Under the pieces are notes generated by a model. The model made no database searches and was not told the DNA's origin. It saw nothing but the letters and a program-made list of their open reading frames with translations. The translations under genes were made by a program, and so were the position numbers. This document shows positions 1-9,362 of a stretch of DNA of 64,000 nt, piece by piece. Each line of letters begins with the position of its first letter. The stretch's first letter is position 1. Origin of the DNA: Natronosalvus caseinilyticus (lineage in GTDB: Archaea; Halobacteriota; Halobacteria; Halobacteriales; Natrialbaceae). Location of the stretch: contig NZ_CP071596.1 of assembly GCF_017357105.1 (NCBI RefSeq), forward strand, positions 2,666,001-2,730,000, written 5' to 3'.

Positions 1-1574
1 CTGGGCAGGTACGCTTCGCGAAGCACCTGCGGGAGTCGGCCGCCGGCCGCTCGTTCAAGTTTCGGGTGGTCGGCCAGCGCCGGATCGTTGTCTCCCTCGT
101 ACCCCTCGAGGACGGCCGTCACGCGCTCGAGCGCCCGATACGCCCGTTCGGCGGCCGCTGGCGATCCCGGCGCGTTGCCGTCCCGATCGACGGCGTCGAC
201 CAGTTCGGCGCGCAGGCTGCCGCCGGTGACGCCCCACTCGCCCCAATACGAGCCGTCGTCGCGGTGGGTCCGCTCACCAGGTCGAAGGAGAAACTCGAGG
301 ACGTCACCGGTGTACCCATCAGGGTCGTTCTGGACGGCCCCAGCCATCGCGAGCGCCGTTCGGTGACCGCCCGACGGCGAGTGAATCTGGTGGGATTTCA
401 CGGCAGGTAACACCGCTCGGACGACGTTCGATTCGACGTTCTCGCGGAGGTCGTCGGCCGTTCCTTTCGAGCCGATCTCGTACTCGGTCGCCCGCTCGTC
501 CAGGAACGCGAGCAGTTCGGCGTCGTCCGTCGCGGGGAGGAACGCGTCGTACGCGCTCAGGAGGACGCGAACGGTGATCGTCTCCTGGACGCAGCCACAG
601 ATTTTCCCCTGGCCGGTCCACTGGTGGACGCCGGCGTAGCCGTCGTCATAACGGTGAGTGGACAGATCCATCTCGGGGTAGACGTCCGCGATGCGGTCCA
701 AGAGGACGAGTCCGGCCCGCGCGTACTCGGCGTCCTCGGTGAACAGGTACGCGTCGCGAAACGCCCTGAGCGCCTCGAGCAGTTGCTCCCAGCGGTAAAT
801 CCGGTTGTAGTATGCCACGAAGTGGTAGCGGGCGCCTTCGACGCCGAGGTAGCCGTCCTCGTCGACCCAGCCAGTGCCGTCGTCGACGCCCCAGTCGTCC
901 GGTTTGTCGGGCCGTCGCTCGTTGACGAACAGCGAGTCGTCGGCCAGGTCCGGGTCGAAGACGCCGCGATCGTCGAGACCGCTCTCGCGGTAGGCGGCGA
1001 AGTCGTTCGTCGGGAACACGCCGCCGCTCGAGGGTTCGACGACGGTCCACGGTTCGTCGGTCGCGAACGTCACGTCCTGGCGCTCGACGCCTGGGGTCGA
1101 GTCGATCAGTTCCCACGGCCGTCGCGTCGACTCGGCCTCGAACGGAACCTCGTCGAACGACTCGTATACGCCCGCGTCGTTGAGCGGGCGATCACCCTCG
1201 GCCATCGTGGAGAGCGCCACGCTCCGGGGAACGGATTGCCCGGTAACGGCCTGCCACAGTCCGTCAAACCCGTCGTAGGTCTCGAGGTACTCGGTCGCGG
1301 TTTCGACGGCCGACGCTCGCCGGTCGGCCGCCCAGGTGTAGTTCTGGACGTTCTCGAGCGCCGCGTTTCGCCGCTCCGGCGTGTACAGATTCGATCGGTG
1401 CTTCTCGGCCTGGATTACGGTTGGCCTGGAGCCTTCGCCCCGCGTCGGGTCGGCCGACAGGAACAAACCGAGCGAGAGCAGGCTCGTGGTCTGAAGAAAC
1501 TCCCGACGGCCGTGCCCTCGAGAATCCGATAGTTCGTCGTCCGGGCGATTCGTCCGCTCCACACTGTTACTCAT
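1..1574 (-). CDS. Tat-exported heparinase II/III- or alginate-lyase-like protein (3' end outside window)
   Basis: The reading frame is open from an ATG at 1574 to the window edge, about 524 codons, so the C-terminus is missing. The N-terminus has a twin-arginine signal (RREFLQTTSLLSLGLFL, about residues 23-39), so the protein is probably exported folded. The visible part is rich in Trp, Tyr and His and contains helical segments such as YNRIYRWEQLLEALRAF and GKICGCVQETITVRVLLSAY that resemble the alpha/alpha-toroid of heparinase II/III and alginate lyases. That family assignment is a judgement by eye, and no catalytic set can be confirmed without the missing part. It lies downstream of, and on the same strand as, the exported subtilase. 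Confidence 0.6.
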   Translation of the reverse strand, partial: MSNSVERTNRPDDELSDSRGHGRREFLQTTSLLSLGLFLSADPTRGEGSRPTVIQAEKHRSNLYTPERRNAALENVQNYTWAADRRASAVETATEYLETYDGFDGLWQAVTGQSVPRSVALSTMAEGDRPLNDAGVYESFDEVPFEAESTRRPWELIDSTPGVERQDVTFATDEPWTVVEPSSGGVFPTNDFAAYRESGLDDRGVFDPDLADDSLFVNERRPDKPDDWGVDDGTGWVDEDGYLGVEGARYHFVAYYNRIYRWEQLLEALRAFRDAYLFTEDAEYARAGLVLLDRIADVYPEMDLSTHRYDDGYAGVHQWTGQGKICGCVQETITVRVLLSAYDAFLPATDDAELLAFLDERATEYEIGSKGTADDLRENVESNVVRAVLPAVKSHQIHSPSGGHRTALAMAGAVQNDPDGYTGDVLEFLLRPGERTHRDDGSYWGEWGVTGGSLRAELVDAVDRDGNAPGSPAAAERAYRALERVTAVLEGYEGDNDPALADHPKLERAAGGRLPQVLREAYLP

Positions 1575-1928
1575 TATCAACCACACCACACCTTTCGAAG
1601 ATTTCGTAATATTATTTTGGGTTACATTCTGTGAGGGTGATGAGAATATTCCCTAGGATTAATCTAACAATCTCGTAAAACAATCACCGAGAGTTTTGGT
1701 TTATTCAGGCGTAATAAGACACGCCGGCGAACGGATGGGCGGTGACCCACTTCGCGAAAGAAGCGAACGCGCTCCGGCAACGTGAACGGACACCCTCCGT
1801 TGCGCACGATGCGACGATTCCGCTTCGTCACTCGAGAACCGACGGGCGATTTGGTGTTTATACCGACCGATAGCACCGCGGAGCCCCGTCCAATCGAGGG
1901 CACCGCGGAGATTCGTCAAACCGGATGC
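1575..1928. other. Intergenic region, no gene seen
   Basis: 354 bases between the heparinase-like gene and the end of the subtilase gene. The part from about 1595 to 1690 is clearly AT-rich against the surroundings and probably holds the promoter of the heparinase-like gene on the minus strand. Open frames here are short, overlap in several frames and show no recognisable domain. Confidence 0.5.
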
Positions 1929-4900
1929 TCAGTCGTCCGTGGCGACCGATCGTCGCATCCTCGAGAGCGTCGAACCCCCGCGTTTCTCCGCGTGTGACTC
2001 TACGGTTCGATCGGGGTCCGTTTCGTCACCCTCCTCGTCGAGGAACTCCGCCTGGATCAGCGTCTCGACGGCCTCCTCGGCCGCGAGATCCGTCGCCTCC
2101 GCCACGAGGTCGGCGTGCGCCGACGGTGTCTCCGCGGCCGTCGTCTCCGCCGTCGTCGAGAACTCCTCGAGGACATCGTCCAGGTCGGCGTCGAGGTCGA
2201 CGGTCGCGAGCCGTTCCGTGACGAAGGCGGCTACCCGCTTGACGGCAATCTCCTCGTCGCCGGGGGCCTCGAGCACGCTCTCGAGCGTCCGATCCATTCC
2301 GCCAGCGTCGGCCGAGGGGCCGGGATTCGCGTGAATCTGCGGGTCGAGACCGAGCCCTTCGTAGAGTTCCGTCATCGTCGGGTCGTACGCCGTGATCCCG
2401 GCGTCCAGCCAGTGATCGTCCGTCGCCTCGACCAGGTAGCCGGTGAAGGCTGTCTTCTGGCCGTCGCCGATCTGCCCGCCGGGTGCGTGCAGCGAGTCGT
2501 CGATCGAGTCGACGACGTCCATCTCAAAGACGTCTTCCTCGTCGCCGTACGCCGGTGCAGCGACGAAGTTCCAGCCATCCTGGAGGTGGGTTTTCTCGAG
2601 GTCGGAATCGCGGTGGCCCGGCGGCGTTCCGTCCGGACCGACCGGCGGGTCGTCCGCTCGCTGGAAGTGGACCTCGGCGCGTACGCCTTCCGCTGGCGTC
2701 ACCCTGAACGCGTAGAGCGTGTCGGCGTACTGCAGGTTCCCGTCGCCGGTGACCGACTTCCACTTGCCGGCGTCGTGGTTCCACATCTCGATTTCGCCGG
2801 CGAACTCGCCGTACCCGTCGACGCCGAGGACGTCGTAGATCGTCTGATCGGTCGGTCCCGGGAAACCGATGGCGTACGAGCCACCCGGATCGAGGGACAG
2901 GTCTGTCGCGATTTCCGTCGGTTCGATCGCGTCGACGGCGAGGGCTCCTGCATCCGCGTCCACGTCTGCGGACTCAAGGTCCGCTGGCGGCACGGTCAGA
3001 TAGGGGTCGTACACGACGTCGCCATCCACGATCGTATCGCCGTAGCTCCGGTCACCGAGGTAGTTCTCGCGACAGTCGAACGGTCCCTCGGGGGCGTTCC
3101 ACCCGTCGCTGGGTTCACCGCGGAACGGCAGGTCGGTGGCAGAGAGGTCGTTGTACCGCGCCAGGACCGCGTCGGCGTCGAGGCCGAAGTAGCCGGGTCC
3201 GAGGTCGAGACCGGTCGCGGCCCCGACGTCGTTGAACGCGAACAGCGCCGTGTCGCCGAACTGCCGGAAGCCGATCCCGGCGTTTTCGATGGTGTTCCGT
3301 TCGATGCTCACCGCTGGTGGGTCGATACCGAACCCGTACTCTGCGACTCGAATCCCTGTGTAGGAGTCGACGATATGGTTGTCCTCGACCACGACATCGA
3401 CGCCGTCGACGTAGATACCGTTGTTCCGGTCGTCCGAATAGGGTTCCTCGTCGGGGCCGACGATCGTGTTGTTCGTGATGCGGCAGTCCTCGCCACCGTC
3501 GAAGGGGCCGAAGAGCGCCACGCTAGCCTGGTCGCCGTCCTCGTGCTCGAGGTGGCAGTCGATGACGGTGACGCGGGTCGCGCCGTTGACGATCACGCCG
3601 CCCTGGAACGAGTAGTCGGGACTGTCGGTCACGGTGACGTTTCGGATCGTCGCGCCGTCGACGGTGCCGAAGAACCCGGAGTCGGTGCCGACGCCGACGA
3701 CCGTCCCAAACGCGGTGACGTCCTCGACGAGCGCGTCGGTCGTCTCGTGGAGCTGGACGCCGAATGTCCCGGCCGCGGTGACGTTCCTGATGGTCACATT
3801 GCTGGTGCCATCACCGGCGAGCACGCCGGTTCCGATGGCGTTCTTCGAATCGACCTCGCCGTCGATCACGTTCGCCTCGACGTTCTCGAGCGTGACGTCG
3901 TCGGCACCGAGGTGGATAATGCGCGGCCCCGGGAGGTCTCGTTCGTGGACGATCGACGGTGTCGCACCGTCGACGCCCCGGATCGTGATACCGGGCGTAC
4001 CGACGTACAGGCCTGTCTGGAAGCCTCGGTCGGGTGTGTCGACTTCGTAGACGCCGTCGGCGAGTTCGACGGTGTCGCCCTCGCGCACAAAGTCCACGGC
4101 CGCCTGCAGGTCGTCGACCTGCTCCGGGACGCGCAGCGGCGACTCGTAGACGGTGGTCGGTCGGAACGTCGCCGCCGTTTCGATCTCCTGATCCCGGTCG
4201 CCGAGCGTGACGAATCGGGTGCTGATCGCGAACTCGCCGATCCGTTGGGACGTGTCGACCGTTATCTCGACCGTCCCGTCGTAGGCGTCGAACTCGAGCG
4301 GGTCGTCGAAGGCGACGCGCTCTCCATCGATCGAGAGCGAGAGGTCACCCTCGTCGAGGAACTGCAGTCCGGTGACGCCGACTTCCATTTCCTCGAGATT
4401 CTCGACGGCGACCTCGAGGGTAACCGATTCGCCGGGGGCCACCCGTTCGGCCGGCGGGGTGACGACGTCGATCGGCGGCGTCGCAGCGGCGTGGGCAACG
4501 AGGTTGCCCAGCAGCGATCGTCCGGCGTCGGTGACGGCGTCACGGTCAACGAACGTCCCGAGGCCGAGCGACGACGCGTGGGCGACTCGAGAGAGGTCGT
4601 CGATCGCGAGGCCGTCGCCCGTCTCCGTGGACGCGACGGCCGTCGAGGCGACCGTCGAGCCGGCGACACCGCCGCTGTACCCTTCGAAGTAGCTGTGGAA
4701 CCCGCTGTAGTACACGCCAATGCCGACCGAAACGGGGTCGGGTTCGGTGATGGTGACGCGCTCGCCGTCGGCGGCGATTCCCTCGAACACGGGGTGCGCT
4801 ACCGAAACGTCGTACTCGATCGGGTACGCGATCGGATACGGTACCTGGGCGGCGACCTCGCTCGTCTCGCGCGGGTCGCCGGTCGCATCGGACACCTGCG

Positions 4901-7082
4901 AGACGGCGTCGCTCGCCTCGCCGAACTGGTCGAGGTACACCGCACCGATTTCGGGCGCCGAGGCCATATCGACGAAGTCGGCGACGAGGTCAGGGTCGCC
5001 GCCCAAATTCTGCACGACGTAGCCTTCGTGTTCGTGACTCTCGGCAGCGTCGAGGGCCTCCGCGGGCTCGAGTCGATCGAACCGGTATCGCGGGTGCATC
5101 GCCTCGGCGAGAATCGCCTCGAGGTCGGCCGCGTAGCCGCTCCCGGCGTCGACGATCCCGATCGGAACCGGCTCGTCGTAGACGAACGTCGGCCCCGTCG
5201 AGACGGTGACGGAGTCACCGAGGCCCGCGAAGGTGTGCTCGAGTTCGAGGTTGCCGACGCCGTCGGATTCGGTCCCGATGGTGAACGTAATCTCGTCCGA
5301 GCGGGCGGATTCGAAGTCGACGCGGTCGCCGAACGCGGCCTGCTCGCCGTCGATCTCGAGCCAGGCCTCGCCGACGTAGTCTCCGACCTGCTCGACGGTG
5401 ACCGACTCGACGTGGGCGACGTTGGCCGTCACGTCGAACGACTCGCCGGCCTCGAGGCCCTCGGGCTGGCCGTCGACGACGGCGATTGCGAGGCTGTCGC
5501 CGAGCGTGAAGTCGACCGACTGGAAGCCGTCGTCGACCTCGACGGTGACGGTGTCGGCGGCGTAGCCGAACGCGTCGGCGGTCAGTTCGTACGTGCCGGG
5601 GATCGCCCGGACCTGGAACTCGCCGTCGGCGTTCGTCTCGACCGGGAACCTGTCGAGCGTAACAGTTGCATCGTCGATGGGGGCGCCGTCGGAGTCGGTG
5701 ACGGTCCCGGTGACGCCGCTATCGGCGGCGACGCGACCGACGGCAGCGAAGGCATCGACGATCCCGCGCCCGTACCGAATATCGGGGTCATCCGACTCGC
5801 CCTCGGGTTTCCAGGCGGTGGCGGCGAGGGCGCGTTTCACCCGCTCGGGCGTGGCTTCCTCGAGAGTCGCCGACCTGATGAGGCCGACGACGCCCGCGAC
5901 GTGGGGCGACGCCATCGACGTCCCGGAGATCGCGTGGTACGGGCCGTTCGCGTGGTCGACCGGGAACGCGCTGGTTACGTCCACGCCCGGCGCCGACACG
6001 TCCGGAACGACGTAACTCTCGGGCCAGTCGTCCGGAGCGAGGTGCCCCCAGTCGTCCGCCGTCGAGATCGTTTCGCCGCTCGAGAACTCGGCGATCGCCT
6101 CGTCCTCGTTGGAGGCTCCGATGGCGAAGGCGTCGTAGACGTTGGCGGGCGACCCGGACGTTCCGACCCTGCTGTTGCCCGACGAGGAGACGACGACCGT
6201 GCCTGCCCGATCCGCGTTTCGGACTGGCTCGATCATCTCGCCCACGTAGCCGGTAATCCCGAGGCTCATGTTGATCGCGTCGGCGTCCTCCTCGACGGCC
6301 CACTGCATGCCGCCGATGATCTGGGCGAACGACCCGCCTCCATCAGGGAGGACGAGCCCGCCGAGCAACGTCGCGTCCGGGGCGACGCCAATCGCGGTAC
6401 CGGAAGCGTCTCCACCCGCGACCGTCCCGCTCACGTGGGTGCCGTGGTAGTGCGAATCGTGGGGCTCTGAACCGACCTGCTCGCCGTCGCCGTCGAACTC
6501 GGCGAAGTGCTCGGGCTCGAGGTCGATGTCCGGATGCGTCGGATCGACGCCGGTGTCGAGCACCGCGATCCGGGCGCCCTCGCCACGTGAATCGTACGCG
6601 TCCCAGGCCGCAGGCGCATCGATCTGCTCGAGGCCGTACGTCACGTCGCCCGTCTCCTCGCTGGCGGTTCCGACGTCTGGCTCGGGAATCTCGTAGCGGA
6701 AGTTGGGGTGAACCTCCGAGACGCCCTCCTGGGCGGTCACCTGCTCGAGGTCGACGACGCCGGTGTCGACCTCGAGGAGGAGCGCGTTCGCGAGCCAGAA
6801 GCGGTTCTTCACCGCGAGGCCGTCCGTTTCCTCGACGTACTCGACGATGGGGGCCTGGCTCTGCTCGGCCGTCGCCTCGAGTTCGTCGACGACGGAATCG
6901 GATGCGACGAGTGGAACGTCCACGTCCTCGGCGCGGACGACGACTTCAGTCGTCTCGTCAGCACTACCACTCGCCGTCGGGAAGAGTGCGAGTAGACCGG
7001 CACCCGCCGTTCCCTGGAGAACCTGCCGGCGCGACACGACGGATGGCGATTCGTCTACTCCTTTGGGGGGACGCTCTGTCAT
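1929..7082 (-). CDS. Tat-exported subtilisin-like (S8) protease with carboxypeptidase-regulatory and beta-helix domains
   Basis: A 1717-residue secreted protein. It begins with a twin-arginine signal (SRRQVLQGTAGAGLLALF, residues 17-34), then a propeptide-like region (about 45-135) and an S8 domain (about 150-455). Asp176 (VLDTGVD), His213 (HGTHVSG) and Ser389 (GTSMASPHV) form the triad, and Asn303 (SSSGNS) fits the oxyanion hole. Next come a carboxypeptidase-regulatory-like beta-sandwich (about 455-525), Ig-like and adhesion-like segments, and a right-handed beta-helix of the NosD/pectate-lyase type (about 1000-1350). A C-terminal module follows that starts near the WNFVAAPAYG motif and ends in a helical acidic tail. 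Typical haloarchaeal halolysins have about 400-550 residues, so this is a large multidomain version, perhaps held at the cell surface. Confidence 0.9.
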   Translation of the reverse strand: MTERPPKGVDESPSVVSRRQVLQGTAGAGLLALFPTASGSADETTEVVVRAEDVDVPLVASDSVVDELEATAEQSQAPIVEYVEETDGLAVKNRFWLANALLLEVDTGVVDLEQVTAQEGVSEVHPNFRYEIPEPDVGTASEETGDVTYGLEQIDAPAAWDAYDSRGEGARIAVLDTGVDPTHPDIDLEPEHFAEFDGDGEQVGSEPHDSHYHGTHVSGTVAGGDASGTAIGVAPDATLLGGLVLPDGGGSFAQIIGGMQWAVEEDADAINMSLGITGYVGEMIEPVRNADRAGTVVVSSSGNSRVGTSGSPANVYDAFAIGASNEDEAIAEFSSGETISTADDWGHLAPDDWPESYVVPDVSAPGVDVTSAFPVDHANGPYHAISGTSMASPHVAGVVGLIRSATLEEATPERVKRALAATAWKPEGESDDPDIRYGRGIVDAFAAVGRVAADSGVTGTVTDSDGAPIDDATVTLDRFPVETNADGEFQVRAIPGTYELTADAFGYAADTVTVEVDDGFQSVDFTLGDSLAIAVVDGQPEGLEAGESFDVTANVAHVESVTVEQVGDYVGEAWLEIDGEQAAFGDRVDFESARSDEITFTIGTESDGVGNLELEHTFAGLGDSVTVSTGPTFVYDEPVPIGIVDAGSGYAADLEAILAEAMHPRYRFDRLEPAEALDAAESHEHEGYVVQNLGGDPDLVADFVDMASAPEIGAVYLDQFGEASDAVSQVSDATGDPRETSEVAAQVPYPIAYPIEYDVSVAHPVFEGIAADGERVTITEPDPVSVGIGVYYSGFHSYFEGYSGGVAGSTVASTAVASTETGDGLAIDDLSRVAHASSLGLGTFVDRDAVTDAGRSLLGNLVAHAAATPPIDVVTPPAERVAPGESVTLEVAVENLEEMEVGVTGLQFLDEGDLSLSIDGERVAFDDPLEFDAYDGTVEITVDTSQRIGEFAISTRFVTLGDRDQEIETAATFRPTTVYESPLRVPEQVDDLQAAVDFVREGDTVELADGVYEVDTPDRGFQTGLYVGTPGITIRGVDGATPSIVHERDLPGPRIIHLGADDVTLENVEANVIDGEVDSKNAIGTGVLAGDGTSNVTIRNVTAAGTFGVQLHETTDALVEDVTAFGTVVGVGTDSGFFGTVDGATIRNVTVTDSPDYSFQGGVIVNGATRVTVIDCHLEHEDGDQASVALFGPFDGGEDCRITNNTIVGPDEEPYSDDRNNGIYVDGVDVVVEDNHIVDSYTGIRVAEYGFGIDPPAVSIERNTIENAGIGFRQFGDTALFAFNDVGAATGLDLGPGYFGLDADAVLARYNDLSATDLPFRGEPSDGWNAPEGPFDCRENYLGDRSYGDTIVDGDVVYDPYLTVPPADLESADVDADAGALAVDAIEPTEIATDLSLDPGGSYAIGFPGPTDQTIYDVLGVDGYGEFAGEIEMWNHDAGKWKSVTGDGNLQYADTLYAFRVTPAEGVRAEVHFQRADDPPVGPDGTPPGHRDSDLEKTHLQDGWNFVAAPAYGDEEDVFEMDVVDSIDDSLHAPGGQIGDGQKTAFTGYLVEATDDHWLDAGITAYDPTMTELYEGLGLDPQIHANPGPSADAGGMDRTLESVLEAPGDEEIAVKRVAAFVTERLATVDLDADLDDVLEEFSTTAETTAAETPSAHADLVAEATDLAAEEAVETLIQAEFLDEEGDETDPDRTVESHAEKRGGSTLSRMRRSVATDD

Positions 7083-7316
7083 CTGTTATCGACTGGTCTG
7101 GGAACCATACGAACCCCGCCTCACCCGAAAATAGTAAAGAGGCGTACAGTCGTCGTTTTCTGAAAATCGCCAAAAATAATATGTGTATGAGTGATGTATT
7201 TAGGCAATTATCTCCGGCTACAGACGAGGGGATTCCCGCGTAGGGTCGGACACGTACGGACCCCGAGTATAGCACCCTATCGACGCGCTATTAGGGAACG
7301 AATCGCTAGACTGAGT

Positions 7317-7904
7317 ATGCACACGCTCGACGAAATCGACGTGGAGATCCTGTCGCTCCTAGGGGAGAACGCACGCCGCCCGTTCAGCGACATCGCAGAG
7401 ACGGTCGGACTGTCCGGACCGGCCGTCTCCGACCGCGTCGCCCGCCTCGAGGAGGCCGGCGTCATCAACCGGTTCACGATCGACGTGGACCGGTCGACGA
7501 TCAGGGGAGGCGTTCCCGTCTTCGTCCAGGTCGACGTTGGGAGCGCGGACGTCGATTCGCTCAGAGAGCGGATCGGTGACGCCGACGCGGTCGAACACCT
7601 CTTCGTGACCGCCGAGGGTAACGTCTGGTTTTACGCCCGCGCGGAGGGACGGAACGTCCGTCGCTGGCTCGAGGAGTTGCTCGGCGACGACACGTCCGAG
7701 TATCGCGTCACGCTGATGGACGACGTCGAGTGGCGCCCATCGCTCGGCGGAACCGCATTCGCGCTGACCTGTGCGGAGTGTGGGAACACCGTCGACAGCG
7801 AGGGCGAATCGGCGACTATCGGTGGGGACGCCTACCACTTCTGTTGCCCATCGTGTCGGGAGCGATTCGAGAATCGGTACGCTCGGCTCGAAGAAGGCGC
7901 GTGA
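7317..7904 (+). CDS. Lrp/AsnC-type transcriptional regulator with C-terminal TRASH metal-binding domain
   Basis: 195 residues from the ATG at 7317. The frame is open further upstream, but that part lacks family similarity, whereas the AsnC helix-turn-helix begins directly with LDEIDVEILSLLGENAR. Residues 1-60 are the DNA-binding domain and about 65-140 an RAM-like ligand/oligomerisation domain. The C-terminus (about 148-190) has the TRASH pattern with paired cysteines (LTCAECGNTV and FCCPSCRERF). TRASH domains bind soft metals, and AsnC-TRASH proteins in haloarchaea are linked to copper-efflux control. No metal transporter is adjacent, so any target is probably elsewhere. The AT-rich region 7165-7215 is its likely promoter. 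Confidence 0.88.
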   Translation: MHTLDEIDVEILSLLGENARRPFSDIAETVGLSGPAVSDRVARLEEAGVINRFTIDVDRSTIRGGVPVFVQVDVGSADVDSLRERIGDADAVEHLFVTAEGNVWFYARAEGRNVRRWLEELLGDDTSEYRVTLMDDVEWRPSLGGTAFALTCAECGNTVDSEGESATIGGDAYHFCCPSCRERFENRYARLEEGA

Positions 7905-8046
7905 GTGGAGGGGTTGCCCGGTTCGAGGAAGGCACCTGATGAACGGGTCTGCTCGGCTCGAGTCGAGAGACGTCGCTCCCTGGCGATGTGGTCCGAAGGA
8001 TTTTGCGAGGGAAGATCTCTACCGCAGGACCTTCCGCATCTTACGA

Positions 8047-8129
8047 TGCGAGGGGAGGGAATCGAACCCACGAACTCCTACGAGAGCGGATCTTGAGTCC
8101 GCCGCCGTTGGCCGCTTGGCTACCCTCGC
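8047..8129 (-). tRNA. tRNA-Leu (anticodon CAA)
   Basis: Read on the minus strand, the acceptor arms GCGAGGG and CCCTCGC pair over 7 bp with discriminator A. The anticodon stem GCGGA/TCCGC encloses CTCAAGA, so the anticodon is CAA. A long variable arm (CTC-GTAG-GAG stem) marks a class II Leu tRNA. The T-loop is TTCGATT. No intron is seen and CCA is not encoded. The T stem (GTGGG/CCCTC) has one U-U mismatch at its second pair. Confidence 0.95.
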
Positions 8130-8177
8130 ACGCGCTAGCGAGTAGGCAGGTGGCCCTTGAATACTCTACGGTTTCGT

Positions 8178-9149
8178 TCACCCCTCGTCCTCGAGCGCCG
8201 GAAGCACGTGCTCCCCGAAGTCCTCGACGAACGCCGTCTGGTTCGTGGTGACGTTGTGCAGGTACACCCGGTCGACCTCGAGGTCGAAGTCGTCCTCGAG
8301 CCACGCGACGTGCTCGTCGAGGTCGGCCGAGACGCGGACGTTCTCCTCGATTTGTTCCCTGTCGACGCCCTCGGCCAGTTCGTCGAAGTCGCCGGGCGTC
8401 CGAAGTTGCTGGGTCACCGGCCCCGGCACGCAGTTTGTTCGCCACTGGTCGTACGCCCCCTCGAGGGCGGCCTCGTCCGTCTCGTCGTAGGCGAGCTGGA
8501 CTTTGAGGTAGACGGGTTTGTCCGGCGCCCGCTCTTTGAACGCTCGGACGCGCTCGGCGTCGGCCTCGTGGTCGGGCGTCCCGAGCGTGAGCAGGCCGTC
8601 GGCCCACTCACACTCCGCGAGCCACGCGGCGGTTTCGGGCGAGAGGGCGGCGCCGACGAGCGGCGGCGGCGTCTCGGGACGCGAGTAGAGTTTCGCCGCC
8701 TCGACCGTCACCTGGCCCTGGTGGGTCACCTCCTCGCCGTCCCAGAGCCGCCTCATTACGTTGGCGCACTCCTCGAGGCGGGCGTTGCGCTCGTCCTTGA
8801 CCGGCCAGTCGACGCCGGTGATGCCCTCGTTGAGCAGCTGCCCGCTGCCGACAGTCAGCCAGAAGCGTTCCGGGTGAAGTTCACGGAGGGTGGCCGCGGC
8901 CTGGGCGATCACGGCGGGGTGATACCGGTAGCCCGGTGCATTGACCGTCCCGAAGGTCATCGACGTCGCCTGTGCGGCGGCGCCGAGCCAGGACCAGACG
9001 TGCCCGGACTCCCCCTGTCGCTCGCTCCAGGGGTGGAAGTGGTCCGAGGCCAGACAGTGTTCGAAGCCGTACTCCTCGGCGCGTTGCACGTACTTGAGCA
9101 ACTCGCTCGGGGCGAACTGCTCGTGGGAGGCGTGGTAGCCGATCGTCAT
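8178..9149 (-). CDS. LLM-class flavin-dependent oxidoreductase (TIGR03885-like)
   Basis: 323 residues of a luciferase-like TIM barrel. It starts MTIGYHASHEQFAPSELL, and the HFHPWSERQGESGHVWSWL and GTVNAPGYRYHPAVIAQAA segments match the LLM family of FMN- or F420-dependent oxidoreductases. The TIGR03885 subfamily, annotated as non-F420 flavin oxidoreductases, is the closest I recognise. The substrate is unknown. I chose the ATG at 9149; a GTG at 9158 would add three residues (MIH) and has no support. It stands alone, ending just beyond the tRNA-Leu gene and divergent from the GH15 gene. Confidence 0.82.
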   Translation of the reverse strand: MTIGYHASHEQFAPSELLKYVQRAEEYGFEHCLASDHFHPWSERQGESGHVWSWLGAAAQATSMTFGTVNAPGYRYHPAVIAQAAATLRELHPERFWLTVGSGQLLNEGITGVDWPVKDERNARLEECANVMRRLWDGEEVTHQGQVTVEAAKLYSRPETPPPLVGAALSPETAAWLAECEWADGLLTLGTPDHEADAERVRAFKERAPDKPVYLKVQLAYDETDEAALEGAYDQWRTNCVPGPVTQQLRTPGDFDELAEGVDREQIEENVRVSADLDEHVAWLEDDFDLEVDRVYLHNVTTNQTAFVEDFGEHVLPALEDEG

Positions 9150-9362
9150 GTGGATCACTCCGGAGACGGAAACCGTCTCGAGATGAGTGCGGTTTCAACG
9201 AGGGTGACCGTATAAGTCGGGGACGCATACGGAAGGCGGTCGAAACCGTTCCCGTGCCGTGCACGGTCGGGCAGACATTTCAGGAGCCACGTTTATCCAC
9301 GACGTCGTGGAACGGGTCGGGTAGATGCGACGGCTTCGACGAACGACCGGTGCAGGGACCAG

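Noticed and set aside
2115-6470. Plus-strand open frame of 1451 codons
   Set aside because: It is antisense to the subtilase, which has a signal peptide, catalytic triad and recognisable domains. The opposite frame is Val/Asp/Arg low complexity without any domain, an effect of high GC.
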